From Temnothorax longispinosus (Eukaryota; Arthropoda; Insecta; Hymenoptera; Formicidae), in NCBI RefSeq assembly GCF_030848805.1, contig NC_092362.1, positions 7,936,001-8,000,000 on the forward strand: a DNA stretch of 64,000 nucleotides. The letters are read 5' to 3'. This document shows positions 39,663-51,053 of the stretch, one piece after another. Each line of letters begins with the position of its first letter. Positions within the stretch are counted from its first letter, which is position 1. The notes beneath the pieces were generated by a model that saw only the letters and a list, made by a program, of their open reading frames with translations, did no database searches and was not told where the DNA came from. Both the position numbers and the translations under genes were made by a program.

Positions 39663-41990
39663 AAACTTACTTTGTTTTAGTCTTGATGCAGAAGCAAGTT
39701 CTCCTCTAACTCCTTGTTTCTTAACCATAGAGATATTTATACATAACGCCGTTCCATTACTAATTCGCTACACAAGTTCCTCAGTGTGAATAGACATGTT
39801 AACCATATCGATAGATTTTTCACAAGAGAATTTACTACTTGCAAGAAATTCTTGCGGGACAATGATGATGTCCTTGTCACCAAGGCTGACAAAGGCCAAA
39901 TAACTGTTATTCTGGATAAGAACGCGTATGTAAACCAAATGACTGAATTGCTTGGAGACCAAAATACTTATAAAAAATTGAAAAAAGATCCGATTAATAA
40001 AATTACATCAAAAATTTATGAATTGGTTAAATCTTGGCATGACAAGGGCCTCATTAGTGATGGTGTGTATAGAATACTAAATTGTACCAACGGAAATTTA
40101 CCGAGAGCCTACGGACTGCCGAAAGTTCATAAGGCCCGCTTCCCGTTACGCATTATTGTCTCAGCGTTGGGAAGCCCGCTCTATAATGTTGCTAGTCTCC
40201 TCCAAAAGACCTTACACTCGTCAATTCCGGAACCAAAATCACATATTAAAGATAGTTGGTCCTTTGCGAGGTTTATTAATAATAAGGAAATCAACGATGA
40301 AGAAATACTTATCTCATTAGATGTTACGGCATTATTCACGAACATCCCTAAAGATTTAGTTCTAAAGGGAATAGAAAAAAGGTGGAACCACATTTCTAAA
40401 AAGACTGACATAAATTTACCACAGTTTTTACACGCAATTGACCTTATCTTATCGTCCACTAGTTTCAGCTTTAACGGTGAAATTTATGAACAAATTTTCG
40501 GCAGCCCCATGGGATCTCCGTTATCGCCCGATGCTGCTGATATCGTCATGGACGACTTAGAGACGCATTGCCTAAGCCTTTTAAACTGTAATATTCCGAT
40601 ATTTATTAGATATGTGGATGACATATTTGCGGTGGTTCCCAAAAAAAGTGTGGGCTTAATATTAAAGGTCTTCAACGGATATCATCCTAGACTTAGGTTT
40701 ACTTATGAAATTGAAACAAATGCGTCACTCAACTTTCTTGACACGACTGTTATCAGGAACGGTAACAGACTGACAACTAATTGGTATCGCAAACCGACGT
40801 TCTCGGGACGGTACATAAATTTTCATTCTAACCATCCGTTAAAATATAAATTAAATACTATCATTAGCTTGGTTGATCGCGCCATATTACTTTCAGATGA
40901 AAAATTTCATGACGGCAATATTAAAATAGTTAAAGAAATTTTGAACAATAATAGCTTTCCTAAACCAATCGTTAATAAACACATCGCCAAGTGTCTAAAC
41001 ATTCTCAAAACACGCAACAATACACATAACACCTCGATTGACCATAATACAACCTTCGATTTAAAGAACTGCATACCTTTACCTTATATCAAAAAGTTGA
41101 GTGATAGCATTTGTCGCACGTTAAAAGAACTCCACATCACCACCTTATTTACGGTCCCTAAAAAACTCGATTGCCTAATAAGATGAGGTAAGGATAGAAT
41201 TGACGACCTTAAAAAAACCGACACAGTATACAAAATAAACTGCAGGGATTGCAAGGCTACGTATATTGGGCAGACTAAGAGACATTTGTGCACGCGCCTC
41301 AGGGAACACCAGGACGATATCAGAAAGCACACTAGCAATTATTCCGTAGTGAGCAAACACAGAATATCTTATGGGCATGATTTTGACTGGGGAAAGCCAG
41401 AAATATTACACCAAGAAAGACATACTAGAAAGAGGGAATTAGCGGAGATGTTTTTTATTAAAAAATTTGACGGCACTATCAATTTACAAAAGGACACGGA
41501 GAATCTTAACGTTCTCTACAAACATATCATAAAAGAATTATAACTCCTTCTCCTTCTTCGCTACTTCCCTCTCTATGTCCTAGCTTATTACTACGGTAAC
41601 TGTTTGTTTTTATATTGTCAAGTTCGTCAGTCTAAATTTTACCACCGCACGGCTCTGACATGACACAAACATCTAACGAAGTATGCCGTTTAACGAATAT
41701 TTTATATTGTATCGTTTGATCCCGACGCACAAATATAAGTTTCTAATTGTATAATTACGGATTTTTTATTGTCTTTTACTTATTGCGGAGTACTGAAATT
41801 TGTCGTTTAGTTTTTAAATTTGGCGTAGTTAGGGCTTTATGCCTGACTAATATATTTGTGAGAGGTGTATTTGCGCTTGAAAAGGACCGGATCCACGAAA
41901 TGTAGCGTTTTAAATCAATAAAATTTGGCCAGTTGGGTCGCTTACAATATCTCTGTTAATTTATACATAACTTGTCTTTTTTTAGTGGCT
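39663..41990 (+). mobile_element. Penelope-like element (RT + GIY-YIG)
   Basis: The element has one long coding frame (39786-41543) with RT followed by a GIY-YIG endonuclease, the defining order of Penelope-like elements. The 5' side is short: the shared start at 39663 also begins the captured fragment, so it may be the real 5' border. The 3' UTR runs to about 41990 (TTGAAAAGGACCGGATCCAC at about 41877, AATAAAATTTGG at about 41918). Confidence 0.85.
39786..41543 (+). CDS. Penelope RT-endonuclease, one internal stop
   Basis: RT blocks: VLVTKADKGQITVILDKNAY, LPRAYGLPKVHK, LRIIVSALGSPLYN, ILISLDVTALFTNIP, GSPMGSPLSPDAADIVMDDL and the catalytic IRYVDDIFAVV, then ASLNFLDTTV and NWYRKPTFSGRYINFHS. 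The KADKG and PKVHK motifs are diagnostic of Penelope. The GIY-YIG part starts VYKINCRDCKATYIGQTKRH, with CTRLREH as the catalytic helix. TGA at 41184-41186 lies between RT and endonuclease. The frame is otherwise continuous. The N-terminus is shorter than in complete elements, and the start codon is uncertain (non-ATG just after GTGTG, or the ATG at 39796 in another frame). Confidence 0.85.
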
Positions 41991-42001
41991 GTGAGTTGGA
42001 T

Positions 42002-43102
42002 ATTTTCTTTAACGTCTTTTCTACACTTTTCCTCTTTTTCTCTACCGAGCATTAGGGATGGGCGATACTGTATCGATATTTTGAATATCGATACTTTTGG
42101 GCTGTAATATCGATATTTTGTATCGATATTTTACATTTCGATATTAGCCTGTATCGATATTCGAACATGAATATCGAACTTTCGATACAGTCCATAATTC
42201 GACGGATATATCTTCCTCGCCTAATCGTGAGTGTATACCGTCAATTGCGCACGCGCCACGCAGCAGCTACTTGGCATGTGATAGTTGTGATTGGTTACCA
42301 ATTACGTGTCTAGCACGAGTTGCAACTACTCTGACCGCGACTGTACATTGTCAATTTGTCAACTTTCTATTTAATCATTTACAGGAACATGTACCTTCTT
42401 TTGTTCTCTGTTTGCGTGAATTTTGTATCCAAATTTATTACAATTAGCATAAAACTACTTGTCGCATATGTATCTGTCATAATTGATTTCTCCTTTTCAA
42501 ACAATAACTTGATCTCCATGCCGTTTGCAATACTGTGACTTTATATTTAAGATAATTAGTGTATATTAATAGTGTATTTCTGTAACTTTTTTTATCATTA
42601 TAACACATATGTAAATAACTAATCGAAGAAAACGAACTTAACAATGACGACGGATTAGCGGGCTGCTTTGTGTGTTCTCAAAATTAAATTAAAATATAAC
42701 TAATAATAGAGGTATCGACAGTATCGATACTGTTAAATATCGATATTTTTCGCCCGATATTTCTAGTGTATCGATATTCTTATTTATGAAACGTATCGAT
42801 ACGAAATATCGATATTTCTCTTGTATTGCCCATCCCTACCGAGCATGCCTGGCTTTTGGTCTTGGAGCGCGCTTGATCCATACTTGATTCGCTATCACTG
42901 TTTGGAAATGAAATAACAGTAGGAGGCGTTTTAACAGATGTCTTTTTTGGTGGAAATTTATCTTCTTCATTGTCTTCATACAATTCAAATTTACGTTTGA
43001 TATGGCGACCTCTTGAGGATTTCAAGGATTGTTCGTTGTTTGATTCCAAGTCTGATGTGATCTCAGATTTACGGAGTCCAAATCGAGCATCTTTGTATGT
43101 AT
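42002..43102 (-). pseudogene. DUF4806-type exon, third locus, split by MITE
   Basis: On the minus strand an exon begins at 43102 after the acceptor GTACAG and reads TYKDARFGLRKSEITSDLES, then SSRGRHIKRKFELYEDNEED and SFPNSDSESSMDQAR. This is the A..KL..AE.TS-type linker of DUF4806 proteins. The hAT-like MITE (42053-42838) with its duplication interrupts it. Without the MITE the frame continues as KSQACSVEKKRKSVEKTLKK. The exon ends near the Penelope 3' border at about 42000. Confidence 0.55.
42053..42838 (-). mobile_element. hAT-like MITE, copy 2, perfect 8-bp TSD
   Basis: TAGGGATGGGCGATACTG at 42053 and the inverse CATCCCTA ending at 42838, length 786 as in copy 1. It is flanked by identical CCGAGCAT (42045-42052 and 42839-42846). 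TIR sequence plus an 8-bp duplication point to the hAT superfamily. The subterminal regions are full of TATCGATA. Confidence 0.92.
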
Positions 43103-43379
43103 CTGTACACAGAATGAATTGTTGATTTCTACTGAATAAAATGCTTTAAAGAGCAATGCACTCTAAGTATTAAACACAAACATTAGTTATACATACTATA
43201 CTCGTGAAGAATTCGTAAAAAGGTACAGTTCATATAACCTGCACCAGGCTCTTACTGTGAGTTAAAGCTTTTTGAATTGCGATATCATTTTTTTAGATGA
43301 CAAAGCCACCAGCATTTTTGCTTCCTCATAGAGGAAGCTTTGTTTTCGTAAATTTCATATATGAACCTTTGATTGCGCA
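43103..43379. other. Probable intron of the third DUF4806-type locus
   Basis: AT-rich. No other feature seen. Confidence 0.3.
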
Positions 43380-43988
43380 TACAGTTGGGTCTAGTCAATC
43401 AAATTTAAATGAATTATATATGAAATAGGGGTAGAAGAAACCAACGAAGAAATTGGTTTTTGAGTTTTTTCTGCTAATATGTTCAGAGTGTTCTAAAATG
43501 TCGAAATATCGCATTAAAATCGCATGTCTGTATGTGTGTATGTGCAGATTTATAGTAATGTCCGTGATTGCTCTAACTTCCGCAAATATTGAGATATCGG
43601 GCTGTTTTTTTTTTTTAATCGATAGAGTCTCGTTCAAGGAAGATTGGTATTGAATTTGGCGATAATTGGTAAAAGGGTTCTCTTTAAAAAAAATTTTAAA
43701 TTTTTTTAGAAATGTTCGTGGTTGCTTTAACTTCCGCAAATATTGAGATATCGATCTATTTCTAATTTTATTATATTCTTCAGTCTTTTTTACCCCTATT
43801 TCATATATAATTTTTTAAGATTTGGTTGATTAGACCCAGCTTTATACGCGATCAAAGGTTCATAATTTTGATCGCATATAAAGCTAAGTCTAATCAACCG
43901 AATTTAAAAGAATTATATATGAAATAGGGGTAGAAAAAACCGAAGTAAAAATTGTTTTTTGAGTTTTCGATGACATTGGTTGATTAGA
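43380..43988. repeat. Dispersed repeat (left part), host of BEL insertion
   Basis: It contains inverted and direct modules: TATATGAAATAGGGGTAGAA at about 43416 and 43916, and its inverse at about 43791; CGCAAATATTGAGATATCG at about 43579 and 43734. The same modules return at 51054-51418 and 52483-52870, so one repeat block was split by the BEL element. Confidence 0.75.
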
Positions 43989-43993
43989 ACCAG

Positions 43994-44259
43994 TGTTGTG
44001 TCCTCAAGTAAGGACCGGTGCTAGGCACGTATTGATAGGATTGAATCACTGATAGACACGGTTTAGAGAATACGAATGTTTTATTGTGAACAACCGATCT
44101 GTACAACTGCGCATCTACCGAAAGACTGACTATTCTCAAGGCGTCTCGCAACGCCATCAGGTGGCCGGAAGTGTCTCCTGCTAACCGAAAGTATTTCTTA
44201 CTAATCGAATTTTCCTAGCTTTATATGCCTATTCAAAAATCTCTCACTATACGTAAACA
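43994..44259 (-). repeat. BEL 3' LTR
   Basis: Nearly identical to 50783-51048, with a few substitutions (TCCTC/TTCTC, CTCGC/TTCGC, CACTAT/CACCAT). This indicates a fairly young insertion. Confidence 0.92.
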
Positions 44260-44484
44260 TGCCGCGCGCCTTGACGACTTTAGTTGTCAAAACTAATACT
44301 GCTAAAATAAAGAAAACTTTAGTACATAACATAAGATCTGAACAGATCTTGAAATAAATGACTGTATGATTTAATAACTATAATCGTTAAACCATTGAAA
44401 CTTCAACATATTAGATGTACGAACAAAAATATAGATATATTACTTTTAATGCGTCAGCAAATAAAGAAAACGAATAAAACTAAA

Positions 44485-45954
44485 TTATGTTAACACGTTG
44501 TTTAAATTGTCCTCTAATGGGAGAATAGCAAGTTTCGTCGCTGGCCTCTTGAAGGCCCCCTTGGCCGTTTTTATCACGGCTGTTCGGACTATTCCATCGC
44601 TCCCGGGACAGACTTCCTGGATGCGTCCCAGCACCCATTTCAAAGGTGGCAGCCCATCCTCTTTGCACAGAACCAACTGTCCGATCCGGAATTGCGCATC
44701 GTTGTTCTTGTACCACTTAGAACGCCCTTGAAGTTGAAGAAGATACTCGGATGACCATCTATTCCAGAAGTGTTGACGAATTTGTTCTAGCAGCTGCCAT
44801 CTCGAGAGTCGATTTTTTGTAAGATGAGCCAAGTTCGGTTCGGGATAAGAGATTAACGAACTCCCGATAAGAAAATGACCCGCTGTCAGGTAACTCAGAT
44901 CGTTCGGATTTGAAGAAAGAGCGGTTATTGGTCTCGAGTTCAGAATAGCTTCAATCTGAATCACCAGCGTAGATGCCTCCTCGAATGTCATGGCTGCGTC
45001 TGAAGCCACCTTATAAAAATGATTCTTGAAGGATTTGACCGTCGCCTCCCATAGGCCGCCGAAATGTGGAGCTCGAGGTGGTATAAAATGCCATTTGATT
45101 TTCTCTGTTGCGGTGTAATCTATTAACTTCTTCTGCTCCTCCTCTCGGTTGAAAAGATCTCGAAGCTCCTCCAGCTCACGGTTAGCTCCAACAAAGTTGG
45201 TTCCGTTGTCCGAGAATACATCAGACGGTCTTCCTCTGCGGTCGATGAATCTCTTGAAAGCGTTCAGAAACGCCTCCGTCGTCAAATCCGATACTACCTC
45301 TAAATGCACAGCTTTTGTTGCCATGCAGACAAACACTGCTACGTAGGCCTTGATATTTTTCCTGCTTCTTTCTCTTCCTTCCCGAACGTATATAGGCCCG
45401 CAGAAGTCCACGCCTGTGTTCTCAAATGGACGGGACGGCGTCACACGGTGTGCCGGTAGGTTGCCCATAATCTGTTCCGGAATTCGAGGTCTCGATTTAA
45501 AACAGGTGATGCACCCACGGACCAATCGCTTAACTGTACCGCGCGCCTTGAGCGGCCAGTACTCCAACCTAACAGCAGCAAGAGTTAAATTCGCTCCTGC
45601 ATGTAACATTCTTCTATGCTCGTGTTCGATGACTAGTTCTGTAAACCTAGAGCGGTGAGGTAGTAAGACTGGATGCTTTGCGCCCTCTTGTAGCTTCGAA
45701 TTTTGTAGCCTGCCACCTACGCGTAAGATACCTTGATCGTCCAAAATCGGACTCATATGTTTAGTAATGCTTTTGTTAGGGATGCGTTCGCCTCTTTCCA
45801 AGGCCTCTAACTCTTTTGAGAATGCAGCTCGTTGGTCCATCTTGATCAAACATCTTCGCGCGTGTTCCAGTTCATCGACGCTTAGGGGTTCCGACCGACC
45901 TCGCTCCATTTCCTTGGCATATGCGTGCAAAGCGGATACAGGTAGCTGTAACAC
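44485..45954 (-). CDS. pol: BEL Pol, integrase and C-terminal domain
   Basis: The frame starts within the linker (LQLPVSALHAYAKEMERG). The zinc-binding H..H (MLHAGANLT region) and C..C (CITCFKS) precede the DDE core: D of NTGVDFCGPIYV, D of FSDNGTNFVG, E of GGLWEATVKSF. C-terminal WQLLEQIRQHFWNRWSSEYL and LVLCKEDGLPPLKW are the DUF5641-type end of BEL/Pao integrases. Residues needed for catalysis are present. It is out of frame with the upstream RT-RNase H (break near 45945). Confidence 0.88.
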   Translation of the reverse strand: MLQLPVSALHAYAKEMERGRSEPLSVDELEHARRCLIKMDQRAAFSKELEALERGERIPNKSITKHMSPILDDQGILRVGGRLQNSKLQEGAKHPVLLPHRSRFTELVIEHEHRRMLHAGANLTLAAVRLEYWPLKARGTVKRLVRGCITCFKSRPRIPEQIMGNLPAHRVTPSRPFENTGVDFCGPIYVREGRERSRKNIKAYVAVFVCMATKAVHLEVVSDLTTEAFLNAFKRFIDRRGRPSDVFSDNGTNFVGANRELEELRDLFNREEEQKKLIDYTATEKIKWHFIPPRAPHFGGLWEATVKSFKNHFYKVASDAAMTFEEASTLVIQIEAILNSRPITALSSNPNDLSYLTAGHFLIGSSLISYPEPNLAHLTKNRLSRWQLLEQIRQHFWNRWSSEYLLQLQGRSKWYKNNDAQFRIGQLVLCKEDGLPPLKWVLGRIQEVCPGSDGIVRTAVIKTAKGAFKRPATKLAILPLEDNLNNVLT

Positions 45955-48847
45955 GAATCAGCTTATTGAGCGTTGAGAACTTGCCGAATATATCATTCTC
46001 CGTTTGCAATGGCATTACTATCACGCTGTCTTCCCCATCTTCGTCTAATGGTTCCTCATTGTCTTCCAACGTTGTTAAAGGATGCGTCGTGATTTTGTCG
46101 TGTTGGAGCCATAGCGGTCCGTTCCACCATAGCTGAGAACCCATCAAATCTTGCGGAGTAGCGCCACGCAATACTAAGTCGGCGGGATTACTCTTCGTTC
46201 CTACGTGGTACCAATCTTCAATGGCGGTTAATTCCTGAATCTCTCCAATTCTATGTGCGACAAAGACTGGTAATTTTTTATTTGTCGCCTGGATCCAATA
46301 TAGCACGATACGCGAATCGGTCCTGTAGCATTTTTTTGCAATCTTGATTTCTAAAGCGCTCTCGACTCTGGCCATCAGCTGTGCGAGCAGCTGAGCACCA
46401 CATAACTCTGCTTTTGGGATTGATATCGTCTTGACAGGCGCGACACGCGATTTAGCACACAACAATTGAGCGGACCAATTTCCTTGTGCATCACGGCTAC
46501 GCAGGTAAACGCAGGCTCCGTATGCGAGTTCGCTAGCGTCGCAGAAGCCATGTAATTCGAATTCCACGGCGTCCTCGCTGATGATCGCCCGCTGTATTTT
46601 GAAACCGTTCAGCTCTTGCATCTTCATAACGTAGTCCGACCATTCTGTATAGATGTCGGATGGCAACGACTCGTCCCATCCAATTTTCAGTTTCCACAGC
46701 TTTTGGATCATAAATTTCGCGGTTATTACCACCGACGCCAAGAAGCCCAGCGGATCGAAGATGGAAGCGATGGCCGATAGCATGGTTCTCTTCGTATACC
46801 CTCTTGACGAATCCACGTTAATTTCATATTGGAACACGTCCTCTGTAGGATTCCATTTAACTCCGAGAGTTTTAGTCGCACCATCTTTGTCTAATTCTAG
46901 CATGTAATTGGATATCAATGATGTTGCCATGTCAGACAGTACGTTTTGATCATTTGACGCCCACATTCGCAGAATGAATCCGCTTTCACGAAGTAGATTT
47001 ATTACCTCATCTCGCACAATTCTTGCTTCTTCTTTGTTGTTCGCTCCCCCGGCGAAGTTATTCATGTAGAACCTCTTCAGCACCATCAGCGCTCCCTTAG
47101 GATAACGATCTGCCAGCAATTTGGCCAACTGCAGGATCGTTTGGGTAGCTAGATATGAAGCCGGAACTGTGCCGTATGTTAGCGTCAATAATTCGAATAT
47201 CTTGAGCTCTTCGTTAGGATGTTCACGCCAGACAATCCGCTGCAAAGGCACTTGAGACTCGTTGATCAATATTTGCCTATACATCTTGGCAATGTCTGCA
47301 ATCAAGACCACTATGAAAATACGCAATGTTAGAAGAATGTAGAATATATCTGGCTGAACAAGTGGACCCGCCATCAAAGCGTCGTTCAAAGATATGCCGG
47401 TCGTCGTCTTGCTTGATGCGTTGAACACGACTCTCAAATGTGTTGTAACGCTTCCTTCTTTTATTACACAATGGTGAGGTAAATAACAGTGTGGCCTTAC
47501 ATTCTTCGACGCACTGTCCTGTGAAATCTCCCTCATGTGACCCAATTGTAGATACTCTTTCATGAATTCATTGTATTCCTTCTTCATTCTAGGATTTCGT
47601 TCTAACTGACGTTCCAATCTCTTGAATTGTTGTACTGCAATTTCGAAAGAATCTCCTAATTTTTGGATCTGCTCGTCCCTCGTTGGTAGAGTCACAATAA
47701 ATCGACCCTGTTCGTTGCGCTTGTATGTACTCGCATAATGCTTCTCGCAATAACGTTCCTCCGGAGTTCGTGTATTTTGTCGAATGTTATGCTCTAGCTG
47801 CCAAAAGCGTGCCATGCTTTCGTGAAGTTGAGCATCAAGAGCTAGATTGCACCTTGTGCCCTTCGCAAGCTTATCTCTCGTCATGAAACTGCCCGAGACA
47901 ATCCATCCGAACAGTGTCTTCTGCCAAACTGGCTGATCTTCCGCAAGTCTAATCTTCCCGATCCACAAAAGGTCCAAAAATATCTCTGCTCCCAGCAGCA
48001 GATCTATGTTTGATGATTGATTAAATTTAGGATCCGCTAACGTTATGCCATTCGGGATTTGCAACTCTCCGAAATTTAGATGATTGTTTGGAAGTGCTTG
48101 AGCTATCTGATCGATTACTAAACAGTCGAGCTTCGCTTGATATCCATTTATTCTAGACTGCAGCGTTATCTTCGCTAAGCTGCGAGCTTGAGTTGACGTT
48201 TCGCCCAACCCTAATATTGGAATATGCGTTGGCCTTTGCTTGAGACCAAGGGTTTTGGCGCAATTAGTTGTGATAAAAGAAGACTGCGATCCATTGTCCA
48301 GTAACGCTCGACATGGCCTTGGCGTACCTTTTATATCCAAAACGTTGACGATTGCTGTTGCTAGAAGCACTTGTCGTTCCTGCCCAACAGCGGAATGGTT
48401 CACACTTGTGGCCATTACCTTTTCGTTGTTTTTAACGTCGTTTCCTAAGCCGGTATCTCCAGAAGGCTTTGTAGTATACTCCAAATGTAGAAGAGTATTA
48501 TGTCTCTTGTCGCACTTCCGACAGGATCCAGAATTGCACTTTTTTGCTTGATGCGATGCAGCTTTCAAACAATTCAAACACAATTTGCGCGTTCTTGCTT
48601 CTTTTATACGCTGCTCAGGATTGAGTTGGCTGAAATCGCTGCATTTATAAATAAAGTAATCTGCTTTACCACAATAGGCGCACATAATCTTCGTAGTCAC
48701 TACATGCGCTGCTGTACTCTTGTTTTGTTCAGGCTTTCCTTGAATTGCTTTCTGCGTACGAGATGAAGCTTCCAATGCCCTGCATCGTTGAGCCAAAAAT
48801 TCCGTCAGCTCCGAGAATTTTGGTATTACTCCTTTCTTTATCGAGGT
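45950..48847 (-). pseudogene. pol: BEL Pol: zinc knuckles, protease, RT, RNase H
   Basis: After the gap the frame gives CAYCGKADYFIYKC and CLNCLKAASHQAKKC knuckles. A DUF1758 protease follows, with CRALLDNGSQSSFI (N after the catalytic D). RT: CVIKEGSVTTHLRVVFNAS, LLTLRIFIVVLIADIAKMYR, QRIVWREHPNEELKIFEL. The active site reads RFYMNNFAGG (47057-47065) where YxDD is expected, so both catalytic aspartates are asparagine. RNase H: LHGFCDASELAYGACVYL, PKAELCGAQLLAQL, TDSRIVLYWI. Catalytically dead RT; otherwise continuous. Confidence 0.86.
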
Positions 48848-49347
48848 NNNNNNNNNNNNNNNNNNNNNNNNNNNNNNNNNNNNNNNNNNNNNNNNNNNNN
48901 NNNNNNNNNNNNNNNNNNNNNNNNNNNNNNNNNNNNNNNNNNNNNNNNNNNNNNNNNNNNNNNNNNNNNNNNNNNNNNNNNNNNNNNNNNNNNNNNNNNN
49001 NNNNNNNNNNNNNNNNNNNNNNNNNNNNNNNNNNNNNNNNNNNNNNNNNNNNNNNNNNNNNNNNNNNNNNNNNNNNNNNNNNNNNNNNNNNNNNNNNNNN
49101 NNNNNNNNNNNNNNNNNNNNNNNNNNNNNNNNNNNNNNNNNNNNNNNNNNNNNNNNNNNNNNNNNNNNNNNNNNNNNNNNNNNNNNNNNNNNNNNNNNNN
49201 NNNNNNNNNNNNNNNNNNNNNNNNNNNNNNNNNNNNNNNNNNNNNNNNNNNNNNNNNNNNNNNNNNNNNNNNNNNNNNNNNNNNNNNNNNNNNNNNNNNN
49301 NNNNNNNNNNNNNNNNNNNNNNNNNNNNNNNNNNNNNNNNNNNNNNN
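48848..49347. other. Assembly gap, 500 N
   Basis: Exactly 500 undetermined bases inside BEL gag. Confidence 0.99.
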
Positions 49348-50199
49348 TCCCACTCTTTGCTTGTTGCTGCATCCAATCGGCTTGTTACGAGATAAATCAT
49401 CAAATTATCCCATTGTTCGGTAGGTCGTTTCAAAGCCTTCAACGCACGTATATGTTTCATCACGTTGTCCAATAATTTTCGCAAAGATTGATGATTTTCT
49501 TTCACCATCGAGAATTGACTGAACAACGCTCGAATATGCTTCTGTATAATTAAACTTTCGTCGTCGTATCTCTCTTTAAGCGTACTCCAAGCCTCATCAT
49601 AATTGCCGTCTGACGTTTCGAAAGAACTGATAACATCATGAGCTTCGCCTTTTAAAGCCGCAATGAGATACTGCATTTTCTGAACCCTTGGTAATGTAGG
49701 ATATTTATGAATCATAGTAGTAAATATCTTTTTGAATGATATCCAATCTTCATACTTGCCTGAAAACTTTTGTAGATTTATGCGAGGCAGCTTCAAGCAA
49801 TCGTTTGCGTTACCTCTCATTGAGCCATTCATTACATCTTGGTTATGTTGTATACTGACACCTGTCACTTCTTGGACGACTCGCTCGTTTCTCTCCTCAA
49901 TCAGTCTCCAAATCGACGACGATAGAGAAATACTTGTTTTCGAATTGTGTTCTTTCTTCTTGATGATCTTCCTGATCGACGTCTTCCAGTTCGATTTCTT
50001 CGATCTTTGATTGAACGTCATCGAAGGCTTTCCAGTTATCCGCGAATTTTTGATGACGTTGACGTAACTCAATCACTGACGTTTGTGCTGCGTTTAAGTT
50101 ATCTAAGTACGTACGAACTCGCGTACACTGTTTTTTAATTTGAGCACGCTTCGACTTTAATGATTTCAGCAGCGCTACATTCATCTCCGCTTCTGCCAT
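49348..50199 (-). pseudogene. gag: BEL Gag, N-terminal part (DUF1759-like)
   Basis: It starts MAEAEMNVALLKSLKSKRAQ, with a coiled coil (RTYLDNLNAAQTSVIELRQR). It then shifts frame near 49920 into LIEERNERVVQEV and the Gag core LPRINLQKFSGKYEDWISFK, FTTMIHKYPTLPRVQKMQYL, KGEAHDVI, YDEAWSTLKERYDDE. These are the hallmarks of BEL/Pao Gag. It is interrupted by the gap after ATSKEW. Confidence 0.85.
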
Positions 50200-50761
50200 C
50201 TTGATTTCACGACGCTCGTACTGCTATACTTTACCGACCAACGATTTCTCACTCTCGCGTCTTCCGCGCGAAGCTCTGAGCCGATTAACCGAACACGGCT
50301 TGTTAGTATAGGCGTCGCGACCTTAGCTCCTGCGAGCGCTGTCGACTCGCACGTTCCCGCGCGTATGCAATGGCGTCTTCCGGTTCGCGCCCGAACGACG
50401 CCGCTCACAATCCCGAAATATGCGATTTCGATGTTCGAGTACACGGCCCGTTATCGATATCCGACGATCACGGTAGCACACGTGCACAGTTATTTTGCCC
50501 GAATGCACGGCCCGTTATATTACGCGTGCACAGCACTTTCCCGATGTCTCGGAATGTCGACTTTAACTCGACGACTATTGTCTTAATGTCTGAATGTCTT
50601 GATGATACGGCCCGTTATCCGATTTTGCGGAACCGTACGCTCGAAACTTTCTCGGCGATTGCTCGGCGATTGCTCGGCGTCCCCACGTAGCGACGCTCGC
50701 GAGACACTGACTCGAATTTTGCGGAAGGATCCGGAAGCATGCCGGAATAATCCGGCAATAT
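50200..50761 (-). other. BEL leader
   Basis: CG-rich stretch between PBS and gag with CACGGCCCGTTAT repeated near 50442, 50508 and 50610. No domain-bearing frame. Confidence 0.5.
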
Positions 50762-50777
50762 CCCACTTCTGATACCA
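50762..50777 (-). promoter_or_regulatory. BEL primer-binding site
   Basis: On the minus strand TGGTATCAGAAGTGGG follows the LTR by five bases. The TGG start is as expected for tRNA priming. Confidence 0.7.
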
Positions 50778-50782
50778 AAATA

Positions 50783-51048
50783 TGTTGTGTTCTCAAGTAA
50801 GGACCGGTGCTAGGCACGTATTGATAGGATTGAATCACTGATAGACACGGTTTAGAGAATACGAATGTTTTATTGTGAACAACCGATCTGTACAACTGCG
50901 CATCTACCGAAAGACTGACTATTCTCAAGGCGTTTCGCAACGCCATCAGGTGGCCGGAAGTGTCTCCTGCTAACCGGAAGTATTTTCTACTAATCGAATT
51001 TCCCTAGTTTTATATGCCTATTCAAAAATCTCTCACCATACGTAAACA
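50783..51048 (-). repeat. BEL 5' LTR
   Basis: On the minus strand it opens TGTTTACGTATGGTGAGAG, with CATATAAAACTAGG as a TATA-like element about 40 bp in. It ends next to the PBS. Confidence 0.92.
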
Positions 51049-51053
51049 ACCAG

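Larger units (their letters stand above)
43994..51048 (-). mobile_element. BEL/Pao LTR retrotransposon, 5-bp TSD
   Basis: LTRs of 266 bp (43994-44259; 50783-51048) open TGTTGTGT and close GTAAACA on the plus strand. They are flanked by ACCAG (43989-43993, 51049-51053). Gag (DUF1759-like), zinc knuckles, DUF1758 protease, RT, RNase H and integrase with a DUF5641-like tail lie on the minus strand in BEL/Pao order. A 500-N gap, two frame breaks and a lost RT active site make it defective. Confidence 0.93.
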
